Source of the DNA: Sordaria brevicollis
Taxonomy: Eukaryota > Ascomycota > Sordariomycetes > Sordariales > Sordariaceae
Reading direction: 5' to 3'
Assembly (NCBI GenBank): GCA_033439795.1
Contig: JAUTDP010000005.1
Coordinates: 124,001 to 188,000, forward strand
Length of the DNA stretch: 64,000 bases
Under the pieces are notes generated by a model that searched no databases, had not been told where the DNA came from, and saw only the letters and a list, made by a program, of their open reading frames with translations. This document shows positions 14,466-26,230 of this stretch, piece after piece (position 1 is the first letter of the stretch; every line of letters begins with the position of its first letter). The position numbers and the translations under genes were made by a program.

Positions 14466-17400
14466 TCCAAAATTAGGATAAATATATTCCTTAGTATTTA
14501 CTTTATTACTTTTTATTATTATTCGTTATTATTTTATTTTTATACGAAATTAATTCGTAAGAATTTTTATTAATTTCGAAGGGAAGTATATATAATATAT
14601 AAAACTTTATACTTTATATTTATCTTTTTTATTCCTTCTATTTATACTTTTAAAAACTTTATTAACCCCTTTTATTTAATTAAATTTTTTGCGATTTTTT
14701 TTCGGAAATTAATATTTATATAAATAAAAATATAAGAAATTTTAAAAAACCGTAAAATATAAATTTATTTTTCTATAGTATAAATATTAATAATAATTTT
14801 TAATAAAATCTTTATTTATTATTAGAAAAATTTTCGAAATTAATTAAAATTTTACGCTCTTAATTAGAATCTTCTTTATTATTTTTATTATCTTCCTCTT
14901 TATCGTTTTTATTATTTTCGTTATTATCCCCGTTATTGCCCTTATTATTTTCGTTATTTTCTTTATTTTCTTTATCTTTTTTATTATTACTTTCGTTTTC
15001 GCTATTATTATTTTTGCCGGTAATAAATTCCTCGCTAAAAGAATTCAAATCGTTATTATTAATATCGATTATTTCCTTATCCTTATCGTTAATCTTTATT
15101 ATTATTAATAACCGTCTAAATATATTACGATTATTATAGATTATAATACCTTTTCTTTTTAACCCTAAGGTTTTAAATTCTTAGCGTATATATTTTAATT
15201 ATTATTTATAATTAGTAGGGATAAGTTCTTTATTAATAATTTAACGGTAAAGAAGAATATTATTAATTAATATCGAACGGGCGCGATTAATATTATAATT
15301 CTAATTAAAATATTTAATTTAATCGGATTTTAAAATTTTAATAAATTCGGAATTAAAACCTTTAATCGGGTATTTTTTAATAAATTTAAAATTATTTAAA
15401 AATTTAATAAATACCGAATAATCTAAAGCCGTTTTATTATATTAAATATAATTATTATAAATCCCCTCTTTAATATCCTATTTAAAGATTTATAACCGAC
15501 GAAAGGAGTTTAAATAGGAATATACTCCTATTATTAATTAATAATATATACCGATATATACGTTTTTCGGAATCGGTTAACGTAATACGAATAAATAATC
15601 CTATTTTTAAAAAAAAATAATAATTAATAGAAGGATATTAATAGAAAATAAAAGAATATTTATTCGTTATTAAATAATTAAATTATTAATTTAAAGATCC
15701 GCTCTTTTTTTACCTTTATATAAATAAAGTAATAACCCTACGGCTAAATTCCTTTTTTCTCGATAAAAATATAGTAATTAAATAGGTTACGAAGTAAATT
15801 GAATATTTATTCTAAATTAATCGATATATAATAAATAAACTAAAAGATGTAACTATAATTACTAATAATTATTATTATTAATACGCTATTTTATATATAA
15901 TTAATTAATAATAACGGGTTTATTAATTGGATAAATATTTATAATAATATTAAATAGCCGAAAGTAGCTATTTTAAATAATATTTTAAAGGGCATTAGGA
16001 GGAAGTAAAAGTCGATATAGAAGGTTAATATAAATTTTAAAAAGGATTTATTTTTTACTATTAAAACGAAAATTAATTTAATATATTATTTTCAAAATAT
16101 TAAAATTAAAATATAACCGAAGAAAATCGCAATTAATAATAATAATACGTTTTTTAATAAATAAAATAAAAATATCAATATTTAAATTAAATTAATTAAA
16201 TATAGTAGGCTCCTTAATAAAAATTTCCTTTTAAAAGAGGCGAAATAGAAAGTTATTCGTAAAAAGAAGGAAATTAACGTTAAAATTAAAAGAAAATATT
16301 ATATTAATTTATTACGAAGAATTTTTATTTAATAGTTTTATTTTTATTATTATTATTAATACTTTATAATATTTAAAAAGGAAAAAATTATTAAGAGAAA
16401 AAACGAAGAATGATTATAAATAAAAGCGTACCTTTTTTATATTTTTTTAATAAATAATTTTCGAAGGAAAAAGTTAATAGAAATTATCTTTTTAAAATTA
16501 TTTATATTATATATTCTATAATTACAAAAAATTTTTAAATTAAATAAAAAAGACGATATCCGTTTATTTAAAGCAATTTTATAAAGTTTTAGAATTTTAA
16601 TTAGTTATAAAAAGGGTTATAAACGCCGTTTTAAAGTACTTTCTTACTAAAAATAAAGGGAAAAGTATTTTAATCCTAAAATTCGATTACGGATTAAAAC
16701 TTTCGACTATACCGAAAGGTTAAAAAATTATATTAAAGGAAGTTAAATAAAATTTATTTACTTTACCGCTTAAAATTTTAAATATAAATAAGATAAATAG
16801 AAATTAGAAGGAGTAAATTTAAAGTATTATAAGTAATTTACGAAAAGAAATTAAGAAAAAGGGAAGAATTTACAATTTTTCGATTTCGTAAATAATTTAC
16901 AAAACGGGTATAAAAACCCTTTATTTATAACCCTTCTTTTCCTTTTTTTTCTTCCTTTTATATATTAATAAACCCTTTTATAAATTTATACTATTATTGC
17001 CCATTAAAAACCCTTCTATATTAAACCTTCTATCCCTTAGAATTTTATTATTAATTAAAATATTAATTAATATAAATTCCTTTAATTTTAATTATAATAA
17101 TTTACCCCCGATCTCTATTATAAAAGTACCGAATAATTACCTTCTTACAATTTTTAAAATTATTCGGCGTTAAAATTAAAAGAATAAAATTTAACCCTAA
17201 TTCGGTAATATAATTATTAGAGAAATTTATCCCTCTCGTATTAAAAATAATTTAATCTATTATAATAAGCCTTAAAATTAAAAATATCCTAAAATTAACC
17301 GGTAATAAAATATTATCCCCAATAAAAATCCAACCTATTTAATTACTAAAAAGCCCAATAACGATAAATAAATAATTAAAATTATATTCCGCTATATAAT

Positions 17401-18972
17401 TATTCCTCCTATTTTAGGATAATTTAATAAATAATTAACCCCGATTATATCCTAAAATATAATAATATTAAAATTAATTAATATATAACACTTAACGAAT
17501 ATTAAAAATTAGTAAAAAGGAGAAATAATTTATACTAATCTATATTAAATATTATAAAAATATAACGATTAAATTTATACTTTAATAAACTTAACTATTA
17601 TTATTAAATATAGCGAACTTTATATTAAAAATATTAATATTCAAAATAATTTAAAATTAGTCCGATATTAATATTTCCCTATTATAATTAATAATTATTT
17701 CGTTCTTATAATTTTTAATTAAGGAGAAACGTTTTAATTTCTTTATAATAATTTTTATAATTAATAATATAAATAAAAATTATAAAAGTTTATAAAATAT
17801 TCGTAATTAAAAATTATATTTTTTTAATACCGATAGGAGATCGAATCCCCAATATTTCTAATAATTAAAAATAATTCAATATAATATTCTTAATATAATA
17901 AAGAACCTAAATTTATAACCTTTAGGTCTTAAAAGTAGCCCGAATTTTTTTTATCGAAATAAAGCGTCGAAATAAATTTATTAATAAATTATTTTAAAGG
18001 TTTATAATAATTAAACTTTAAAAATAAAATAAATATTAATAAGAATATAATTAAATCCCCAATATAAAATAATTTAAAAATGCTATAATTTAATAATAAA
18101 TAAGATTAATATATAATGCCTTTTTAATATAATAAATGAGAAAGAATTTACTTTCGAGAAATTAGAAATAATTAATTTATATAATTATAAAGAGGAAAAG
18201 CGGAGAAAAAGACTTTAATCCCCAGCCCAAATTCTTTACGAATTTAATATATTAAAGAAATTATTTAAACGAATATTACCCTATTAAAATAATTAAATAC
18301 TAATTAATATAAAAATTTATTAATTTCTTCTATTTTCTCTATCCTTTTAAATAAAGACCTATTATCCAATCCCTCCTTAAAATTAAAATTACTTTACCCG
18401 ATAATAATTTTACTAATAATATTTCTTTAATAATTATTAATATATAATTAAAAGGAGATTATAATAGTATTTTAGCGTTTCCTATTAAAAAGAAATAATT
18501 ATTACCGCTAATTCCTAAAGCGAAGAGGAAGCGTATAAAAGAATAATAAATATTAATAATTAATATTAATAATTATAGGGGAAGAGAAATCGTTATAATT
18601 AATAATTTCGTTTTATTTAATAAATTTAGCGTAAATAATTAATTCCCATTTACTAATAAACTTCGAAAATTTGGTAATATAATTTTCAATATTAAATATA
18701 CTCCGATATTATCCCGATATATTATATTTATAAATTATATTTAAAATATAGGATATATTATTATATTAATAGCTTAGAATAAGAAGAAGATCGGTCAAAA
18801 AGAAAATAAGTAGAAGATAAAGCGTAAATTAGTTTAAAGAGAGAAAAAGAGAAAGGAAAGAGAATTTAAAAAATTAGAAAAGTAGAAAAAAAAGAGGTCG
18901 GTTAAGAAGGATTGAAATAATTATTAATAAATTTAATTTTATAAGATTAATAAGTAAATTTAAAGGGAAATT
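14466..18972. other. Extra 4.5 kb segment of element A between pol and 3' LTR
   Basis: After the integrase, about 4.5 kb lies before the 3' LTR, far more than the short 3' region usual in Ty3 elements. Both strands contain stretches that read as protein with mainly TAA/TAG interruptions. The + strand about 15,850-16,900 is Lys/Ile/Asn-rich and basic (for example KEAKQKVIRKKKEI). The - strand about 15,700-14,860 ends in an Asn/Glu/Lys tail. I cannot tell which strand was coding and recognise no family. From 16,920 to 18,770 I see AT-rich sequence with short coding-like patches only. From 18,780 to 18,972 the sequence is purine-rich on + (GAGAAAAAGAGAAAGG), which may include the polypurine tract before the LTR. 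Confidence 0.5.
14860..15048 (-). pseudogene. Asn/Glu/Lys-rich tail of an antisense coding relic in element A
   Basis: This - strand frame has 62 residues without a stop, composed almost wholly of N, E, K, D and S (ESNNKKDKENKENNENNKG). The same frame stays mostly open upstream to about 15,450 apart from TAA/TAG codons of RIP type. The first ATG shown is probably not the real start; the segment looks like an acidic, disordered C-terminus of a longer protein. It lies antisense to element A, after pol. It could instead be a trinucleotide-biased low-complexity stretch (GTTATT runs on +). Confidence 0.3.
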
Positions 18973-19595
18973 TAAAATAGGGCGGATAAATAAATATAAG
19001 GGTATACGGTTAAATAATAAATTTTTTCCGAATTTTTTCGAAAATTTTCTATAATTTTTTATTCTAGAGGAATTCTTCCAAAGATTTTCCCTAATTATAA
19101 TTTGAGAAAAAAAGTATAGGATAAAAATATATTATAATAAATTAATTTAAAGGAAGTATAATAGTAATATATTAAACAAATTAAAAAAGAAAGTTGTAAA
19201 ATGAATTTCGGACTTTTATATAGAAAGAAAAAAAGCTCTAAAGGAATAAAAGGAGAGAAAGGTAATTAAAAAGAAAAGAAGGAAAATTAAACAACTTTTA
19301 CTAGAATAATAATTAAACTTTATTTAATCTTTGAGATAAAAATCTTCTTCAATTTAATAAAAATTAACTCCTTAATTAAATCTTTGAAACTTTTTAACCT
19401 TACTTTTATAATAAGTAAAAGAAAAGATATAATTAAATCGAAAAAGATATTCTTATTATTAAATTATTCCTTTCTCCCCTACAAATCTACTCTTCTCTTT
19501 ATTCTTTTAATCTTATTAGAAGTTTTTGATATAGCTCCTTTCCCAGTTATTGTGGTGGTAGTGGTTGTTTGGGGTTGTTTTTCTTCCCCATTTCA
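18973..19595 (+). repeat. 3' LTR of element A (623 bp)
   Basis: This LTR pairs with 6,060-6,682. Its last 60 bases keep TG dinucleotides (TTGTGGTGGTAGTGGTTG) that the left copy has lost to TAATAATAATTA. It ends CCCCATTTCA. Confidence 0.92.
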
Positions 19596-19599
19596 ATAT

Positions 19600-20970
19600 A
19601 ATATTTTTAATTGGAAGAAAAGGGGGAGGTTAATATTATAAGGCTAATGCCCGTAATTAAGTTTAATTAGTATTACCAATCGTACCGCCAATCGCGGTCC
19701 TTACTATTACGGTAAGCGGAGTGGCCTATACCCTAATCTTTAAAAGGATAGTTGGCTAGTACCGCTTAGAGGGCGCTTCCCTTCCTCCCTTTCCTTCTTC
19801 GTAGAACCTTATCGATTCGTTAAGACCCAGCATCTATACCAATTGTGCTATGCCCCTTATAGTTAACCGTTTTACCTTCGTTATTAATATTATCCTAAAG
19901 GTCGGAATATAATATTTATTAACGATATCCTTAATTTTATTTAATCTCCTTTAATTTTTTTCTAACGGAATTAAGCGTATCGTTATTTATAATATAATTA
20001 GGGTAATTTTTCTCGTAGGATATTATAAAATTTTGGACGAATATTAATACCGGGTCGTAATTAGGGTTAAATAATAATTTAAAATATTTCCCTAAATCCG
20101 ATTCTTTTTAAATTATAGTAATAAATACCCGGATATCGCCGATCCGGTTTAATATAGGAATAATAGAGTAAAATAATCGTTTTTAATTAAGTAAGCGTTA
20201 AATTACCCGTTAAATAATTATATTTCTATTCTTTAAAAATTAAACCTCGTTAACGATTTTAATACCGAATATTAAATTCTTTTATATCGTTATACGTAAT
20301 TTAATTTTATAGAGGACGGTTTTATTCTTTAAATCGTCGCTATTTATAAGGTTAGGGCGGGGTTTACGCTTAAAAAGGGCGTTTATACCCTTATCTTTAT
20401 CCTAAAGGATATATTTATTTATTATAAATAGTTTAAATTTATATTTTATATTAATATCTACCTTTTTAATCTATTTTATATAGATTGTAGAATACGAAAT
20501 AATTATAATATTAATTACCGTAAATAATTTATTTAAATTCTCTATTTATTCCGCTATTTTCTTATCGAAAGCTTTTTAAGTAAATATAGCGCGTTAGCGG
20601 GAATCGTTTTAAAAAATATCTTTAAAAGATTTATACTAAACCTAAAAATTAAATTCGCTAAATATATTATATAATTTATTAAAAATCTATATAATTAAAT
20701 TAGGTAGTATAATAATAATATGCGGATAAGTTTTGAAAAATTAACCCGTTTATTTAATTTTGCGGATTCGATAAAATTCTATTAGGATAATAATTTTATA
20801 AGTAAATGTCTTACCGGTATTAATTTCGTTTATAAAGAAAACGCCCCGAAGAAAAGAACGTAGTATATAATTAATAATATATACGTTTAAAAAAAAGTTA
20901 ATTAAACCCGGCTTCGTTTCTATATAAATTAAATTTAATTGTAGCTTTCGCTTTTATGAAAATTAATGTA
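19600..20970 (-). pseudogene. SNF2-type (superfamily 2) helicase relic, truncated
   Basis: On the - strand a helicase core can be read. Motif I lies near 20,850-20,815 as INEINTGKTFT, where SNF2 proteins have ADEMGLGKT. It is preceded by LRSFLRGVFF, like the 'l-GGILADDMG' approach of the family. Motif II appears near 20,250-20,215 as FGIKIVNEVQFLKN (DEVQ/DEAH box, Asp changed to Asn). Motif III follows directly as RLFYSIIPILNRI (SATPLNR type). The frame continues to about 19,985 and, with little mutation, perhaps through 19,640 (GHSAYRNSKDRDW). It then stops at the border of element A, so the C-terminal helicase half is missing here. Family members are ATP-driven DNA translocases or chromatin remodellers. 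It is RIP-mutated, so a second copy presumably existed. Whether it is a host gene or mobile-element cargo is unknown. Confidence 0.7.
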
Positions 20971-23620
20971 ATAAAGAGATTTTATTTTTATAAAAGTGAA
21001 AGTAAAATAGAAATATGTATTAATAACTTAATAAGGAAGTAAATCCTAATTAAAATTATTAAGGATTTCCTAATTGGCCTATTTATATTTCTTTTTAAAT
21101 TTTACCGTATTATATAATAAAGGAGGGTTATCTTCCTTTACGTAATTATAATCCGAAATAGGCCGATTTAATACCCTACCGCTTAAGGAAATAAAGGTAA
21201 TATCCGTATACTTTTTATATAATAAGTACTTTTTTTAAATAATATTTTTAATAATTTATTTAGCTTCGATATTTTATTTAATTTAATTAACGATATTATT
21301 TTATAATTGCCTATTATCCTTTATATTTTTTATCGAAAATTAAATAAATTATTTTATTATATCGTTTATTACTGTAAAGTATTTTTTAATCGCGATATAA
21401 TTATAATTATAAAAGAGTAGAAATTTTTTAATATCTTCGATATCGAAGAGTTATATTTCTTTCGTAAGCTCCTATAATTCCTTTAAATTAATAAAATAAA
21501 TTAATAAAGTTTATTAATCGAGCGCCGGGGTTATATTAATTTTTTTATACTTTTTAAAAAAATTTCTTAATTTAATAGTAGAATTTTTATTTAACGAATT
21601 ACCGGTATAAAATTATATTATAATTTACGAACCGATTTTAATTATTTACTATTAATAAATATATATTTAGTGCGAAATTTAATTTATATACCCGAATTGC
21701 TTTAATTCTTCGTCCGTAGGGTTATAATATATCGATAATTGAAATTTATTCGAATATTCGCGTATAACCCTCTTTATTTCGAATATATTTTAATATTATT
21801 TATTATATTCGAATACCTCTTTATCCTTTGGATAGAATATTATATTAAGGGTAATATTAAATATATACGGGCTATAAATAATATTATTAATATTTTAACG
21901 TTCGCTACCGAATATATACGTTCTAGCGCGGCGGGTATTAAAATATAAAAACGTTTAAAAAATTTTAATTTAATCGTCGATTATATATCCGCTATAAATA
22001 TAAATATCCGGTCCGTTTTTAATTAATGAGAATTTTATATTATTAATATATTCTAATTTAACCGAATAGCGTTTAAATGTTATAAATAGCGTTATAATTA
22101 TTATTTCGTCGATTATAATTTAATATAGGGATTCGGGATCTTCTATATTTAAATTTATAAAATCGCTATAATAAATTATTATTATGTATAATAGTAACGT
22201 CGATATATTTACGTTAATAATAGTTTATATAATATAATTAATATTCGAATTGTTTATAAATATTATTATAACCCTCCTAAAAAGGTTTTAAAGGGATTAT
22301 ATAATTTTACTTTTTTAAGGGTTATTTTTATTTTTTTCGGGTTAATAAAGCGATTTTATATAACCGAATAATCCGAATTAATTAATTACTAAAAAAATTA
22401 AATATTATTTTACTATAATTTTTATATCCGTTAAATAAGGGTAATTTATTCCTAAATTTTATTTATACGAGAATAAAATTAATACGTTAGCCTTCGCTTA
22501 TACGAAAGTAGATTTTATATAATTACTTTTATAAAAACGAAAGCTAATATATTAATTTTATTTTTATATAAATAAAGTTTAAGGGTATAAATTACTCTTA
22601 CGAAAGCGAAATTAAGGATATAATAAAGAATAAATTATTTATAATTATAATTTATATAGAAATAGAAGTCTTTTGTAGAATTATAACCAAAGATCGAAGC
22701 CGTTTTATCCTTTAAATATTCCGCCTTAATATTTTATATTAATATTAAATTAAGGTTAATAATTTTATATAATTATACCGCCGATATAAAAAATTTATCG
22801 GTACTTTAGAAAATTTTTAGGTCGCGCTCGATAAATTTAAAATTAATATTAAGTAATATTATTAATAATATTTTCAATTCTAAAATTACGTAGATCTTTC
22901 TTAAATTATAATAATTAGCGTTAATAAAGTAATTATTCTTATAAAATATAAATCGGCCGTACTTTTTATTTACGTTCTATTACTCCTTATTTTTATATTA
23001 AATAATATCTAAATAATATAAACGTTAGAATTTATTAATATCGACGTCCTTCTTATTAATATATTCCAATTTGGGGTTTAAATTTAAAATTATAACCCTA
23101 AACAATTCCTTAATTACTTAAGTCGGCGGCTTTGGCCTAGCTTTTCGTTTAAATAATATTATAAATTTCGTTATTATATAATAATAAATTAAATCGTAGG
23201 TTTTACTTTTATAGAAGTAAAAATTTTAATTTACTTTTATTTATATAAAAATAGTATTAATTAATTATAGCGGTTGAATTTCGATTAACCTTCGTTTATA
23301 TAAGAGTAATATTAATTAATTATAATAATTACGAATAATAGGAAATTATAATAGGGAAAAAGAGGAAATTATTTCGAAAAAGGCGTAAAGGAAGAAGGGT
23401 ATAAATTAAAACCGTATACGGACTATAATAATTAGCGCGGTTTTTAAAATAAATCCTTCCTATTAAATCTATATTTTAATATATATAATTAATAACGGCC
23501 CGATTTTTACTTCTATAAAAGTGAAAATTATTTTAAATTCTATTAGAAAAGTCGATTATTATAAATAAAAGATATAAGGTTTAATTTACTTTCGTAAAAA
23601 TAAAAGTAAGAAATTGTATA
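20940..23620. repeat. Family of short imperfect palindromes (ACTTTTATAGAAGTAAA type)
   Basis: At least eight copies of a roughly 18-22 bp imperfect palindrome built from CTTTCG/ACTTTT, a TATAA centre and GAAAG/AAAAGT occur near 20,946, 20,985, 22,495, 22,530, 22,590, 23,200, 23,290, 23,505 and 23,590. Examples are CGCTTATACGAAAG, ACTTTTATAGAAGTAAA and ACTTCTATAAAAGTGAAA. I did not notice comparable clusters elsewhere in the window. Function is unknown; they could be hairpin-type spacers or pieces of one tandem array. Confidence 0.5.
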
Positions 23621-24180
23621 TATATTAAATAAATAGGTATAGTAAATTATATTAATACGAAATAATATAAGGGAATAATTAAATTTAATTAATAGGTCGC
23701 TAAAATATTTATTTAATATAGAATTTAAATAATTTAGGGAACCGATAAAATTTAATATAATAAATAAATATAAAGTAATATATATATAGTATAAATATTT
23801 TTATCCTATTTCCGTTTACGCTTCGGTTATTTAATTATACGAATAGGGTACGTTATTAATAGCGATAAATTAAAAATTAATAATATATTAGTATACGGGA
23901 TCGTTCTTATATAATCTCTATTTATATTTATATAGGAAATAGCGTTTCTACTATTTATAATATTAGTAGTAAATATTATTTTGCGTTTAATATTATTTAC
24001 TACGATAATTATACGTATTTTAATATATTCGGCGACGAAATTAGAATTATACATTTAAAAATATTTTTAATTTTATAATATTAATATATTAATTATTAAT
24101 TCGGTAATAATACATATAAATTCTATTACGCTATTAATTATAAAGCGTATAATTTATTAATATACTTTAAGTTAAATAAT
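20971..24180. other. AT-rich stretch upstream of the helicase relic, no gene recognised
   Basis: This RIP-mutated DNA holds the palindrome family and scattered open frames on both strands. These include 21,739-21,948 (+) and 23,827-24,054 (-, hydrophobic, Ile/Asn-rich). None matches a family I know. The - strand frame immediately above 20,970 still reads as protein for a short distance and may be the N-terminal part of the helicase. The rest may be its upstream exons or an unrelated relic. Confidence 0.35.
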
Positions 24181-26230
24181 AATTAAATAAGGAAATTAAA
24201 ATTCGATACTAAAAATTACGAACGTAAACGAAATATATAATTCGAAGAAATTTTATATACGAATAAAGAATATACCCGCTTTATTTATAAGCGAAGGAGT
24301 ACCGAATTTTTTTTTTAATTTCTATAGCAATTCTTCCGTTTAACCGAGGAAATAATTATATATATTATAATATTCGCTATAAAGGTATTTTTAACGATCG
24401 ATATTATATTATATAATTTTAAATAAAATTTTATAAAAATAGGGGGTATTAATAACGGTATATATATCGGAAGCCTTTTTAATTAATTTAGCCCATTATT
24501 CCTATTCCGATTTTATTTATTTTCACGGGCGGAAACCTAAAATTAAAAAAATACTAAAAATTAAATCTTCGACCGAACGCGAAATTAAAATCTAATTTAA
24601 AAGTTAAAATTATATAAAATTAAATAAATTATTTAATATAAATAACGAATTAAATTCGTATATATAGGATAATTCGGCGTATTACGGAGCGGGTATAAAT
24701 AATAGGGCGAAATCGGTCCCGAATTAATTAAAATATTAATAAGGAGCGAAAAAATATATAATATTACGAATATCGTTGGGGGTATATATAATACGCCCGA
24801 AACGTTATTATAAATCCGCGACGTTTTTTAATTTAATTTAATTATATTATACAATACATTATACATTAAATATATTTATATTTATTTTTAATATTACTAT
24901 AAATATAATAATCCGGTATTACAAATCTAATATAATAAATTATTAATAGAAATAATCCTAATTAAACGGGCGGATATATAAATAATAAATTTAAATAATT
25001 AAGGGCGTATTTATTCGGCTTTATAAACTACATTTAATAAATACCTCAATTAAATATTTCTTTACTTTATTAATAAAATTTTTATTATCGATATAAATAA
25101 TAATTTTTAATATATTTTTAAATATAAAAACGAGGAGGAATTTTAACCGTTCGAAATTTTACGTTTCGTTTTTAAGGATAGAATTAAAAATAAACGTAAT
25201 TTCGGGACGATTAATAAATATTCTAATAATTTAGAAAGACGTTATAAATTATTTAAATAAGTAAAAGCCTATATATTTTCGAATATATATTTCGGATATT
25301 TTAATTAATATTATTATATACCCGAATTAAAGAATAAAAAGGGGTAGAATTCGCTATAATTAAAAAAGATCGAAGAAATATAAATAGAATTTACGCTATT
25401 AATAAATTATATAAAATTCGTTAATAATAATAAATATAATCCTAAATGCAAATTTATATTCGCGGAGGAATTTGAAAAACCGATAATATAATATTTATTC
25501 GGGTTTAAAAAAGATATAAGTAAATTCGCCTAAACGTATATTATTTTAAAATATATCGTCCTAAATTAATTAATAAATAATTTAAATTTCGAATAAATAA
25601 AATATTTACTTTATAAAGATTTTAATCTATTAAAAAAGGATTAATATTAGGATATTTAATAATAATATCCCGTTATTCTTATTTAAAATAATTAAAAGGG
25701 ATAATTTAAAATATAATTTTAATAAAAAGGATGATAAATATAATTTAAAATATAATACTATTACTAAAATTAATTATAATAATAAAAATAGTATTATTAT
25801 ATTAATAAATAATATACCGAATATATTTAATTTACTCAAACCGAAGTTCGCGTATTTACCGATTAGAACCAAAATAATTAAGCGGATTTAAAAAAATCCG
25901 GACTATAATACAAATAAAGCGGGTTTAATATTATATATATTCGTTTAAGGCTATATATTATATAATAACTATAATATATATTTGAATATTAATATATAAT
26001 ATAAGTAAAATAATAAGAAATTAGTTAAATTCGAGTAATTCTATAAACCCCAAAATTTCATCGAAGGTAAGATTTATATTTATAATAATATTTAAAAATT
26101 TTTAGAATATTTAAATAAAGATTCGTAGAAATACTATACCCCTTTCTTAAAAGTAAATAAATATAATCGACGGGGGTTACCCCCTAAGGAACGAAAAATA
26201 ATAAATATTAAATAAAGGAAAAAAAAAAAA
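24180..26230 (+). pseudogene. Unidentified coding relic
   Basis: The + strand reads as one long protein-like frame once RIP stops are read as Gln or Trp. Examples are EEILYTNKEYTRFIYKRRST near 24,240 and NPKCKFIFAEEFEKPIIQY near 25,440-25,500. Several patches exceed 50 codons without a stop, most stops are TAA or TAG, and charged and aromatic residues are mixed as in a globular protein. I recognise no domain. It is divergently placed to the helicase relic, so the two could have been a linked pair, but that is inference. It could be cargo of a larger dead element. Confidence 0.4.

Larger units (their letters stand above)
6060..19595 (+). mobile_element. Element A: 13.5 kb LTR retrotransposon, RIP-degraded
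   Basis: Two direct repeats of exactly 623 bp (6,060-6,682 and 18,973-19,595) align end to end without gaps and differ by C/T and G/A changes. The LTR begins TGAGATGGGG in the left copy, RIP-changed to TAAAATAGGG in the right, and ends TTTCA in the right copy and TTTTA in the left, giving the canonical TG...CA. The flanks (TATAT at 6,055-6,059, ATATA at 19,596-19,600) do not give an unambiguous target duplication in this low-complexity DNA. A gag-pol relic of about 6.8 kb lies on the + strand and about 4.5 kb of further sequence separates it from the 3' LTR, which makes the element very long for its class. Confidence 0.9.

Noticed and set aside
19384..19641. 85-codon frame covering the end of the A 3' LTR.
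   Set aside because: It lies inside an LTR, has no ATG at its stated start (TTG), and its Val run comes from the GTGGTGGTAGTGG stretch.
19790..19860. tRNA- or SINE-like sequence on the - strand (TAGCACAATTGG resembles a pol III A box, GGTTCTACG a B box).
   Set aside because: No cloverleaf forms: the anticodon and T arms do not pair. The stretch also reads as continuation of the helicase frame.
20940..23620. CRISPR-like array from the recurring palindromes.
   Set aside because: Copies are irregularly spaced, imperfect, and lie in eukaryotic DNA; there are no uniform spacers.
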